DNA from: Burkholderiales bacterium
GTDB lineage: Bacteria; Pseudomonadota; Gammaproteobacteria; Burkholderiales; JACMKV01
Assembly (NCBI GenBank): GCA_014379915.1
Contig: JACMKV010000477.1
Location: forward strand, 1-7,028
DNA: 7,028 nucleotides
Direction: 5' to 3'
The position numbers were made by a program, and so were the translations under genes. Positions within the stretch are counted from its first letter, which is position 1. Each line of letters starts with the position of its first letter. Shown here piece by piece: positions 1 to 5,401 of this stretch. The notes below the pieces were generated by a model. The model was given only the letters and a program-made list of their open reading frames with translations. It made no database searches and had not been told where the DNA came from.

Positions 1-61
1 AGAGCACAGAACGTTACCGTTTCGATGATATACGGTCAAGCTAAAAAACCTTTTCCAACCG

Positions 62-799
62 ATGAAGGCTATCCTCCAATATGCGAATACCATATGGCGC
101 TTTGCTGGCCGCCGCCAGGGATGTTTCCCGGCAATAATCGGCAGATTTGCTAATATCCACGCGTATAACGGTTCGATTGAATCCGGTTCGACTGAATCGA
201 GCCGACGGCGGCAGCGGCTAATACGGGTTATTCCACTGGCTACTTATCAGGAACTAGCGGATTTTCTGGCTGGAGTCGAGCGCCGCGCTTACAAGCACGC
301 GTCGTTTGCAGTGCGCGATGAACATCTCGCGCTCGACCTCGTGCAGGACGCGATGTTGAAGCTTGCCGAGAAGTACGCGATGCGCCCTTGCGAAGAGTTG
401 CCGATGCTGTTTCAGCGGATTCTGCAAAACGTGATACGCGATCACTTCCGCCGGCAGAAGGTGCGCTCGCTATGGGTCAAGCCCTTGTCCGCGCTCAGCC
501 CCAACCAGGACGACGAAGATCAGGATCCACTCGAATCGCTGCTTGTCGACTCTCCAAGCGGCTTTGCCGGCCCGATGGAAGCGCTTGAACAAACGCGAGT
601 TTTTGCTATTATCCAGCGCGCCCTGCAAAGCCTGCCGGCGCGTCAACGCGAAGCATTTCTGCTGCGTTACTGGGAAGATATGGACGTGGCGGAAACCGCG
701 GCAATCATGGGTTGTTCGGGCGGCAGCGTGAAAACACATTGCTCTCGCGCAACGCATACGCTAGCCGCGATTTTGAAGCAAAAAGGAATCACGCTATGA
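62..799 (+). CDS. ECF-like RNA polymerase sigma factor (start uncertain; conserved part begins near 236)
   Basis: Sigma-70 family factor expected to direct RNA polymerase to a small regulon. Counting from the ATG at 62, region 2 spans about residues 64-132, including DLVQDAMLKLAEKY and the FQRILQNVIRDHFRRQ stretch. An acidic linker (QDDEDQD) follows. Region 4 spans about 187-238, with LPARQREAFLLRYWEDM and a helix-turn-helix ending in GSVKTHCSRA. The first 58 residues do not look like sigma factor sequence, show weaker third-position GC bias and contain a 15-bp tandem repeat. Homology-like sequence starts at LATYQELADFLAG, whose Leu is a CTG at 236; no in-frame ATG, GTG or TTG lies between 62 and there, and no clear Shine-Dalgarno precedes either site. 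The stop overlaps the next start as ATGA, so the two genes are probably translationally coupled. The family call is strong; the N-terminus is not. Confidence 0.85.
   Translation: MKAILQYANTIWRFAGRRQGCFPAIIGRFANIHAYNGSIESGSTESSRRRQRLIRVIPLATYQELADFLAGVERRAYKHASFAVRDEHLALDLVQDAMLKLAEKYAMRPCEELPMLFQRILQNVIRDHFRRQKVRSLWVKPLSALSPNQDDEDQDPLESLLVDSPSGFAGPMEALEQTRVFAIIQRALQSLPARQREAFLLRYWEDMDVAETAAIMGCSGGSVKTHCSRATHTLAAILKQKGITL
170..199 (+). repeat. 15-bp tandem duplication
   Basis: Two adjacent 15-bp units, GGTTCGATTGAATCC (170-184) and GGTTCGACTGAATCG (185-199), differ at two positions. If the upstream start of the sigma gene is used they encode GSIES-GSTES. They lie in the doubtful 5' part of that gene, which may in fact be untranslated leader. 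Confidence 0.7.
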
Positions 800-1182
800 A
801 CGAGCATGAACTGGGCAAAAAAATCGCTGGCTATCTTGACCGAGACTCCAGTAATCTCGGTCGGCAGGCGCTGCAGCGTTTGCAGGCTATACGCCAATCG
901 GCGCTGGCTAAATATAATGTTAGCCCCGCCAGGCGTTTGTCGTTGCCAGCGTGGGCAGGGACAAGCGGATACTTGAACCGGTTCGGTGTTTCCCGAGGCT
1001 ATCAATTCTGGGTCCCGGTTCTGGCGTTGGTTTTGGCCTTGTCGGCGTTGCTGACGTGGCAAGTTCAGCAACATTCCGCCGAGCAGGCCGAAATCGATGC
1101 CGCGCTGCTCGCCGGCGATTTGCCGGTGGACGCCTACATCAACAACGATTTCAATCAATGGGTCAGACATTCCTTGCAGTAA
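796..1182 (+). CDS. DUF3619 family protein, single-pass membrane, possible anti-sigma factor
   Basis: A 128-residue protein resembling the DUF3619 family, whose function is not established. It has a polar N-terminal part (1-68) with basic, helix-prone sequence, one membrane segment at about 71-90 (FWVPVLALVLALSALLTW), and a short tail with the conserved-looking motif EIDAALLAGDLPVDAYI followed by FNQWV. The basic residues before the membrane segment suggest the N-terminus is inside and the tail in the periplasm. The start is fixed by the ATGA overlap with the sigma gene. An upstream sigma gene, a cytoplasmic N-terminal region and one membrane helix are the usual arrangement of membrane anti-sigma factors, so an anti-sigma role is reasonable. 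I see no zinc-binding HxxxCxxC motif, so this would be a different class. The role is inference. Confidence 0.85.
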   Translation: MNEHELGKKIAGYLDRDSSNLGRQALQRLQAIRQSALAKYNVSPARRLSLPAWAGTSGYLNRFGVSRGYQFWVPVLALVLALSALLTWQVQQHSAEQAEIDAALLAGDLPVDAYINNDFNQWVRHSLQ

Positions 1183-1577
1183 CCGCCTTACTCTTCGCCT
1201 TAGTTGTCGACCTCGTCTGCGCAGCGCCAGCGATTGCCCAGACAGCCAAGCAGCCGGCTTGGGAGCAATTGACGCCGCAGCAAAAGCAGGTGCTCGCGCC
1301 GCTTGCCGCGGAATGGAGCAGCTTTCCGGATGTTCAACGCAGCAAACTGCTCGGTATTGCGCAACGCTTCCCAGGCCTCTCGCCTGACCAAAAACAGCGG
1401 GTGCAATCCCGGCTCGCCGAATGGAGCAAACTCACCCCCGCGCAACGCGATCTGGCGAGACAAAACTTCCGTAATCTCAAACAGCTGCCGCCTGAAAAGC
1501 GGGAGGAAGCCAAAAAGAAATGGGACGAATACCAGCAGTTTCAGGCCGACCAGGCTGATCAGGCCGAAAAACAATAA
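1158..1577 (+). CDS. Exported DUF3106 protein with LTPxQ-type repeats
   Basis: A 139-residue protein. The hydrophobic N-terminus (MGQTFLAVTALLFALVV) resembles a Sec signal with likely cleavage near AIAQ (about 25-28), though its n-region lacks a positive charge. Cys21 does not sit in a good lipobox. The mature part is charged and helical, with regularly spaced LTPQQ (38-42), LSPDQ (74-78), LTPAQ (92-96) and LPPEK (110-114), and ends in a Gln/Lys/Glu-rich tail. This matches DUF3106 and recalls the LTxxQ motifs of periplasmic Spy/CpxP-type stress proteins, although homology to those is not shown. It overlaps the end of the DUF3619 gene by 25 bp in another frame, which supports one operon. No strong Shine-Dalgarno precedes the ATG, so coupling is likely. 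A periplasmic chaperone or sensor role is inference. Confidence 0.85.
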   Translation: MGQTFLAVTALLFALVVDLVCAAPAIAQTAKQPAWEQLTPQQKQVLAPLAAEWSSFPDVQRSKLLGIAQRFPGLSPDQKQRVQSRLAEWSKLTPAQRDLARQNFRNLKQLPPEKREEAKKKWDEYQQFQADQADQAEKQ

Positions 1578-1605
1578 CGAAAAGCAGCTTGCCAGCAACG
1601 CCCGC

Positions 1606-2031
1606 TTGCCAGTAACGCTGGCCGGTTTGCCGCGGCGGCTGTTCAGCATGGTCTACGAAGCGCTGTTGCTGGCGGCCATTCTGTTCATCGCGGCTTTTAT
1701 TTTCCTGCGCATTTTTTCTTACGCGGGGTTCGGGCCCGTCAAGCTACTGTTCCAGCTTTATCTACTCGCAATCGCCGTAAGCTACTTCGTTTTCTGCTGG
1801 AGCCGCGGCGGAACGCTGGCGATGAAAACGTGGGGCATGCGGCTCATCACAGAACGCGGCGGCGTGGTCACGCGCGAGCGGGCGCTGCTGCGATGTCTGT
1901 ATGCGCTGATCGGAATCACTGTCCTCGGCCTGGGCTTGGTCTGGGCCTTATTCGACCGCGACAAGCAGTTCATGCACGATCGGCTGGCCGGCACGCGAAT
2001 CGCTCGATTGCCAACTGCCGCTATCCGTTGA
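1606..2031 (+). CDS. RDD family membrane protein (non-ATG start probable)
   Basis: A small integral membrane protein of the RDD family, about 141 residues from the TTG at 1606. Membrane segments are at about 16-35, 46-64 and 97-117. Family hallmarks are the Arg pair just before the first helix (PRRLFSMVYEALLL), the SRGGTLAMKTWGMRLI loop, and the C-terminal ALFDRDKQFMHDRLAGTR. The first ATG, at 1648, would remove the conserved Arg pair. TTG at 1606 or 1627 is therefore preferred, although neither has a good ribosome site and translation may be coupled to the DUF3106 gene that ends 28 bp upstream. Some RDD proteins are proposed transporters; no substrate can be read here. It closes the sigma operon and its stop overlaps the slmA 3' end by 11 bp on the other strand. 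Confidence 0.85.
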   Translation: MPVTLAGLPRRLFSMVYEALLLAAILFIAAFIFLRIFSYAGFGPVKLLFQLYLLAIAVSYFVFCWSRGGTLAMKTWGMRLITERGGVVTRERALLRCLYALIGITVLGLGLVWALFDRDKQFMHDRLAGTRIARLPTAAIR

Positions 2032-2671
2032 TCCCTTCTGCCTCGTTTCCTTCGCTGCTTTGGGTCTGGCCGGATTGAATTCCGATCAAAGTGCGTCCAA
2101 TCTCCGGCCAGTTCTCCCGCGGATCGCGCTTGAAGCCGCTTTTTGCAAACTGATGCCAGCGCCCGATTACGAATGAGATCAAGGCATTCGCCGCAAGCGC
2201 AGGTTCGCTTTTTTCTTCTTGCCCAGCGCGCTCGCTCGCGGCAAAGCGCAAAGACTGCTTGAGGGTCGCCTCCAGTCGATCGACGAGTTGGTTGATGCGA
2301 GCTTGCAGGCGCTCGTTTTCGTTAACCAACGCATCGCCGATCAAGACCCGCGTCATGCCCGGATTTTTCCTGGCAAAGCCCAGCAGCAGCGCGACGATCG
2401 CATCGACCTGCGCTACCCCGCTTTCTTGCTCGGAAATTATCTTGTTGATCGTGCTGAACAGGCTTTGCTCGATGAACTCGATCAAGCCTTCGAACATTTG
2501 CGCTTTGCTGGCGAAATGCCGATAAAGCGCCGCCTCGGAAACATCCAGTCTGGCGGCTAAAGCTGCGGTGGTGATTTTCTCGGCCCGCGGTTTTTCCAGC
2601 ATTGCGGCCAGCGTCTGCAGGATTTGTGCGCGTCTTTCACCGGTGCGTCTTTCACCCAATTTCGCAGCCAT
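2021..2671 (-). CDS. slmA: SlmA-type nucleoid occlusion factor (TetR family)
   Basis: A 216-residue TetR-family DNA-binding protein. In E. coli, SlmA bound to specific chromosomal sites blocks FtsZ ring assembly over the nucleoid. The N-terminus (GERRAQILQTLAAMLEKP) leads into a helix-turn-helix at about 34-53 (TTAALAARLDVSEAALYRHF), then SKAQMFEGLIEFIEQSLFS, all strongly SlmA-like. The rest is the helical dimerisation and regulatory domain, with a polar C-terminal tail rich in Gly, Ser and Glu. The start at 2671 is chosen over one 48 bases upstream because GGAG lies 5 bases before it and the SlmA-like sequence begins there. It lies downstream of argB in the same direction with an 87-bp gap holding a palindrome. 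Its end converges on and overlaps the RDD gene. Confidence 0.92.
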   Translation of the reverse strand: MAAKLGERRTGERRAQILQTLAAMLEKPRAEKITTAALAARLDVSEAALYRHFASKAQMFEGLIEFIEQSLFSTINKIISEQESGVAQVDAIVALLLGFARKNPGMTRVLIGDALVNENERLQARINQLVDRLEATLKQSLRFAASERAGQEEKSEPALAANALISFVIGRWHQFAKSGFKRDPRENWPEIGRTLIGIQSGQTQSSEGNEAEGING

Positions 2672-2676
2672 CTTTT

Positions 2677-2680
2677 CTCC
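2677..2680 (-). promoter_or_regulatory. Ribosome binding site of slmA
   Basis: GGAG on the minus strand, 5 bases before the ATG whose first base is 2671. It decides between this start and an in-frame ATG at 2719 that would add 16 residues unlike SlmA. Confidence 0.7.
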
Positions 2681-2705
2681 GGACGAGCCGTAACATGAAT
2701 TGCAA

Positions 2706-2723
2706 CGCGTTGAACTCAACGCG
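2706..2723. promoter_or_regulatory. 18-bp palindrome, candidate operator upstream of slmA
   Basis: CGCGTTGA-AC-TCAACGCG is a perfect inverted repeat with 8-bp arms and a 2-bp centre, 35 bp upstream of the slmA start. A second, overlapping palindrome, CAACGCGTTG, occupies 2703-2712. TetR-family regulators bind such sites and often control themselves. The inner 12 bases, GTTGAACTCAAC, have the same size and symmetry as the E. coli SlmA site GTGAGTACTCAC but a different sequence. Function as an operator is inference. Confidence 0.4.
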
Positions 2724-2741
2724 GCGAAATGACCGCCACCT

Positions 2742-2770
2742 TTTATTCGCCGAGACCTTTATTCGCCGAG
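2742..2770. repeat. Short duplication of the argB 3' end
   Basis: TTTATTCGCCGAG occurs at 2742-2754 and again at 2758-2770, offset by 16 bp. The second copy contains the argB stop and its last codons (LGE, read on the minus strand); the first lies just beyond the stop. This looks like a replication-slippage duplication after the gene, with no effect on the ArgB protein. Confidence 0.7.
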
Positions 2771-3640
2771 GATCAGGGTTCCGACGCCCTCGTCGGTCAA
2801 AATTTCCAGTAGTAATGCATGTTCGACGCGGCCATCGATGATGTGGCAGCTCTTCACGCCGTTTTTGGCGGCTTCACACGCGCACCTGACTTTCGGCAGC
2901 ATGCCGCCGGAAATCGTGCCGTCCGCAATCAGTTCATTGACGACTTGCACGCTCAAGCCGGTCAGCACATTGCCTGCCTTGTCGAGCACGCCTGTGGTAT
3001 TCGTCAGCAACACCAGCTTTTCGGCTTTCAGCGTTTCAGCGAGCTTGCCGGCGACCAGATCGGCATTGATGTTGTACGCTTCGCCGGCCTCGCCGAAGCC
3101 GATCGGCGCGATTACCGGGATGAAGTCGCGCGTATCGAGCAGGGCGACAATTTCCGGATCGATGTGCTCGACTTCGCCGACCTGGCCAATATCCAACCAT
3201 TTGCCTTGCGGATCCGAAACCTTGAGTTTGCGGGCGCGGATGAAGGCGCCGTCTTTACCTGTCAAGCCGACCGCGCGGCCGCCATGCTGGTTGATCAGCG
3301 TGACGATCTCCTGATTGACCAGGCCGCCGAGCACCATCTCGACGACGTCCATGGTTTCGTCGTCGGTCACGCGCATGCCCTGAATAAATTCGGTTTGCTT
3401 GCCGATGCGCTTCAACAGACCGCTGATGTGCGGGCCGCCGCCGTGCACGATGACCGGGTTCATGCCGACCAGCTTCAGCAAAACGACGTCGCGCGCGAAG
3501 CCCTGTTTCAATCCTTCGTCGACCATCGCATTGCCGCCGTATTTTATGACGACGGTCTTGTCGTAGAAGCGCCGGATGTAGGGCAGGGCCTCGGCAAGAA
3601 TTTGGGCTTTGTGCTGTGCTGCGGGCGAGCTGGAGGACAT
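2759..3640 (-). CDS. argB: Acetylglutamate kinase
   Basis: Catalyses ATP-dependent phosphorylation of N-acetyl-L-glutamate, the second step of arginine biosynthesis, in the cytoplasm. The 293-residue length is normal for the family. Visible motifs are the ATP-site VVIKYGGNAM (30-39), the glycine loop IVHGGGPHISGLL (64-76), QGMRVTDDETMDVVEMVLGG (about 87-106), the NAG-site NINADLVAGKLAE (190-202), TNTTGVLD (213-220) and the C-terminal GGMLPKVRCACEAAKNGV (245-262). The N-terminal helix HKAQILAEALPYIRRF resembles that of arginine-inhibited, hexameric acetylglutamate kinases, so feedback inhibition is plausible. No good Shine-Dalgarno precedes the ATG; a TAAAAT box about 27 bases upstream on this strand could be a -10 element, but no matching -35 is evident. 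slmA follows in the same direction. Confidence 0.97.
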   Translation of the reverse strand: MSSSSPAAQHKAQILAEALPYIRRFYDKTVVIKYGGNAMVDEGLKQGFARDVVLLKLVGMNPVIVHGGGPHISGLLKRIGKQTEFIQGMRVTDDETMDVVEMVLGGLVNQEIVTLINQHGGRAVGLTGKDGAFIRARKLKVSDPQGKWLDIGQVGEVEHIDPEIVALLDTRDFIPVIAPIGFGEAGEAYNINADLVAGKLAETLKAEKLVLLTNTTGVLDKAGNVLTGLSVQVVNELIADGTISGGMLPKVRCACEAAKNGVKSCHIIDGRVEHALLLEILTDEGVGTLILGE

Positions 3641-3681
3641 CGTGATTAATAGCGGACTTTTAATCTATTTTAGCAAAAAAC

Positions 3682-3705
3682 AAAAGGCGGCCGAAGCCGC
3701 CTTTT
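3682..3705 (-). terminator. Rho-independent terminator of hsp20 with UUCG loop
   Basis: AAAAGGCGGC, loop, then GCCGCCTTTT form a perfect 10-bp stem. Read on the minus strand, in the direction of hsp20, the loop is TTCG closed by C-G, the very stable tetraloop type, and the stem is followed by a T-rich run (GTTTTTTGCT). It lies 30 bases beyond the hsp20 stop, between that gene and the co-directional argB, and should prevent readthrough. The plus-strand reading lacks as good a T tract. Confidence 0.85.
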
Positions 3706-3734
3706 AAGTGAGCGCTAACGCTGCAGTTTAACTG

Positions 3735-4157
3735 TTACTGGATCGTCAGCCTCTTGGCCGCCGCAGCGGGTTTCTTGCGCAGGATCAGCTCCAGCACGCC
3801 GTCGTTGTATTTGGCCTGCGCGGACTCCTCTTCGATCTCCTGCGAAAGGCTGAACGTGCGCGAAACCTTGCCGTAATAGCGCTCGGTACGCAGCACTTTT
3901 TCACCATTCCTGACTTCTTTTTCGTTTTTGACTTCAGCGCTGACGGCGACCCGGTTGTCATCGATAGTTACATTGATATCTTCCTTGCGGACACCCGGAA
4001 TGTCGGCGCGCACGATGTAACTGTCATCGCTTTCGGCAACATCCATTTTGATCTGCACCGGCTTTTGCCCTTCGTAGCTGACCGGGCGCACGAAAAAGCC
4101 TTTGAAGAAATCGTCGAACACGTCGTCGAGCGGACTGTAGCGAGTAATACTGGCCAT
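3735..4157 (-). CDS. Small heat shock protein, Hsp20/alpha-crystallin family
   Basis: An ATP-independent holdase chaperone of 140 residues that keeps unfolding proteins soluble in the cytoplasm. It begins MASITRYSPLDDVFDDFFKGF, an N-terminal arm typical of bacterial class A sHsps. The alpha-crystallin domain covers about 36-128, with IKMDVAESDDSYIVRADIPGVRK in its early strands and the signature NDGVLELILRKK at about 118-129. The C-terminal RLTI resembles the IxI anchor used in oligomer assembly. The start at 4157 is preferred to an upstream ATG at 4202 because AAGGAG precedes it by 6 bases and the sHsp sequence starts there. The gene appears monocistronic, with its own promoter candidate and terminator. 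Confidence 0.95.
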   Translation of the reverse strand: MASITRYSPLDDVFDDFFKGFFVRPVSYEGQKPVQIKMDVAESDDSYIVRADIPGVRKEDINVTIDDNRVAVSAEVKNEKEVRNGEKVLRTERYYGKVSRTFSLSQEIEEESAQAKYNDGVLELILRKKPAAAAKRLTIQ

Positions 4158-4163
4158 CGTAAT

Positions 4164-4169
4164 CTCCTT
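4164..4169 (-). promoter_or_regulatory. Ribosome binding site of hsp20
   Basis: AAGGAG on the minus strand, 6 bases before the ATG at 4157. It fixes the start and argues against the in-frame ATG at 4202. Confidence 0.8.
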
Positions 4170-4208
4170 AAGTTTGATAAGCGGCGCTTTGCTCGCGCCC
4201 ATGCTCGC

Positions 4209-4237
4209 TAGATAGGTCCGCGCCTTCGGGATTTCAA
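4209..4237 (-). promoter_or_regulatory. Candidate hsp20 promoter (sigma-70 or heat-shock type)
   Basis: On the minus strand TTGAAA (plus 4232-4237) is followed after 17 bases by TATCTA (plus 4209-4214), a fair sigma-70 promoter. The same stretch reads ATTGAAA, 14 bases, ACCTATCTA, which partly matches the sigma-32 consensus CTTGAAA/CCCCATNTA expected for a heat shock gene. Transcription would begin near 4202, giving a leader of about 45 bases before hsp20. Confidence 0.4.
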
Positions 4238-4335
4238 TAGTCGCGACATTTTTTTGCCAACTCGCGGCTCATTGGCTTATTGCTTGTATTTGAACGCCAA
4301 AACCACTAGATTCGCTGCACAGGAACCGACCGGCT

Positions 4336-4944
4336 ATGGACGACGACGCCCTTTACGCCAGCAAGCAGAAAGCCCATAAGGCACTCGAGGAAAACCGGGT
4401 CTATCTGTACCGCTATGCGCTATTGCAATTGCGCGATAAGGGCGCCGCCGAGGATGCAGTCCAGGAAACGCTTCTCGCGGCGCTGGAAAACCGCGCGCAA
4501 TTTTCCGGGCGGTCTTCAGCGAAGACCTGGCTAGTCGGCATCCTGAAGCATAAGATCATCGATCAGATTCGCCGTCATTCGCGGGACGCGAAGCTCTATG
4601 CGCAGCACGACGCGCATCACGACGCTATCGGCGAGGAAAGCGATTTCGACAGCCTGTTTGCTCGCGATGGCCGCCATTGGGACAGGGCGCCGCAGGACTG
4701 GGGCAATCCGGACAAAACGCTCGAGCAAAAGAAATTCTGGGAAGCGCTCGAGTTGTGCATCAATTTGCTGCCGATCAACACGGCGCGCGTGTTCATCATG
4801 CGCGAATTCATGGGACTATCGACCGACGAAATCTGTAAGGACCTCGGCATCACGGCGACCAACTGCTGGGTCATGCTCTACCGAGCACGCATGAGCTTGC
4901 GCGACTGCCTGCAGTTGAAATGGTTTGATGATGGGGATAGATGA
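4336..4944 (+). CDS. ECF-like sigma-70 factor, probable regulator of the downstream locus
   Basis: A 202-residue group IV-type sigma factor. Region 2 lies at about 20-82 (VYLYRYALLQLRDKGAAEDAVQ, then SAKTWLVGILKHKIIDQIRR), with promoter-melting and -10 recognition sequence. A His/Asp-rich linker with an aromatic patch (HWDRAPQDWGNPDKT, 114-128) follows. Region 4 lies at about 136-195 (LELCINLLPINTARVFIMRE, the helix-turn-helix LSTDEICKDLGITATNCWVM, LYRARMSLRDCL). It resembles the TIGR02943 group; that name is from memory. AGGA lies 11 bases before the ATG. A zinc-finger anti-sigma gene follows, its ribosome site touching this stop, so the pair is translationally coupled. A weak sigma-70-like TTGTAT-17-TAGATT (4284-4312) could be its promoter. 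Its signal and target promoters are not visible. Confidence 0.93.
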   Translation: MDDDALYASKQKAHKALEENRVYLYRYALLQLRDKGAAEDAVQETLLAALENRAQFSGRSSAKTWLVGILKHKIIDQIRRHSRDAKLYAQHDAHHDAIGEESDFDSLFARDGRHWDRAPQDWGNPDKTLEQKKFWEALELCINLLPINTARVFIMREFMGLSTDEICKDLGITATNCWVMLYRARMSLRDCLQLKWFDDGDR

Positions 4945-4949
4945 AGGAG
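4944..4949 (+). promoter_or_regulatory. Ribosome binding site of the anti-sigma gene
   Basis: AAGGAG starts on the last base of the sigma factor stop and lies 6 bases before a GTG. It establishes the GTG at 4956 as the start and indicates coupled translation of the sigma and anti-sigma genes. Confidence 0.75.
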
Positions 4950-4955
4950 TGAAGT

Positions 4956-5168
4956 GTGCTGTCGTGCAAAGACGCAACCAGGTTGATGTCGCAATCACTG
5001 GATACGGAATTGAGCCTGCCGAAAAGGTTTGCGCTGCGCTTGCATCTTGCGATTTGCACGAGCTGCAGGCATTTTCGCGCGCAAATGTCATTCATTCGCC
5101 ATGCCTGCCGGCATTTTTCGGGAAGAGACGACGAAGCGCGTGGTGAACAGCAACGGGATGGGATTTAA
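4956..5168 (+). CDS. Zinc-finger (zf-HC2) anti-sigma factor, GTG start
   Basis: A 70-residue soluble protein beginning with a GTG codon (MLSCKDATRLMSQSLD). His30, Cys34 and Cys37 form the HxxxCxxC motif, and Cys4 is a likely fourth ligand, the pattern of zinc-containing anti-sigma domains. Such proteins hold their partner sigma factor inactive and may release it when the metal site is oxidised or displaced. There is no membrane segment, so sensing would be cytoplasmic. It follows the sigma gene at 11 bp with a coupled ribosome site. The stop TAA at 5166-5168 lies on the edge of a foldback element, so the last residues may have been altered by that insertion. Copper or redox sensing is inference from the neighbouring locus. 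Confidence 0.88.
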   Translation: MLSCKDATRLMSQSLDTELSLPKRFALRLHLAICTSCRHFRAQMSFIRHACRHFSGRDDEARGEQQRDGI

Positions 5169-5296
5169 CAGGCTGTTGAAAAAACGTAGCGAGCGCAGGC
5201 AATACACCGTGGTGCGGCGGCATGCGAATACATGAGCATTTTGAGGCCCTGAGCAACGAAGTATTGGCAAGCGCAGTAGTTTTTCAACAGCCTGTT
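5167..5296. mobile_element. MITE-like foldback element, about 130 bp
   Basis: AACAGGCTGTTGAAAAA at 5167-5183 is repeated exactly inverted at 5280-5296. The symmetry continues imperfectly inwards for about 20 more bases on each side, pairing GCGCAGGCAATAC with GTATTGGCAAGCGC. The interior is too short to code for a transposase and holds only a small palindrome, CACCGTGGTG. Both ends are flanked by TTTA-like sequence (5164-5167 and 5295-5298), a possible target duplication, although the exact boundary is ambiguous by a base or two. It resembles a non-autonomous insertion-sequence derivative. The parent family is not identified. It separates the anti-sigma gene from the hvfA-like gene and, if transcribed, would fold into a long hairpin. 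Confidence 0.75.
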
Positions 5297-5390
5297 TAGC
5301 GCATCCATGTGCTATAAGCGCCCGTATTGGAGCGGTAGTTGAGGGTTTTGTGATGTCGTTCAGCGTTTTTTGAGTAATTCATTTCAATTT

Positions 5391-5395
5391 AGGAG
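5391..5395 (+). promoter_or_regulatory. Ribosome binding site of the hvfA-like gene
   Basis: AGGAG, 6 bases before the ATG at 5402, is the clearest Shine-Dalgarno of the three hvf-like genes. This suits a precursor peptide made in excess over its enzymes. The region from 5297 to 5390 must hold the promoter if this operon is transcribed separately, but I see no convincing -35/-10 pair there. Confidence 0.8.
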
Positions 5396-5401
5396 AAATT
5401 T

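Noticed and set aside
1..61. Gene or promoter at the left edge
   Set aside because: No coding frame or clear promoter pair is visible in this short stretch; it may belong to a divergent promoter region but that cannot be shown.
1303..1605. Upstream extension of the RDD frame through the DUF3106 gene
   Set aside because: This part overlaps a better supported gene and has no RDD-like sequence; it is simply open by chance.
667..1649. Minus-strand open frames opposite the DUF3619 and DUF3106 genes
   Set aside because: The plus-strand frames have family matches, overlapping operon structure and membrane or signal segments; the minus frames have none.
2819..3649. Long plus-strand open frame opposite argB
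   Set aside because: It is the antisense shadow of a highly conserved enzyme gene and its composition (Asp, His and Ala rich) matches no family.
5297..5390. ECF-type promoter before hvfA (for example GGTAGTT, 16 bases, CGTT)
   Set aside because: The match to known ECF promoter elements is too loose, and no convincingly shared motif is visible upstream of the sigma gene.
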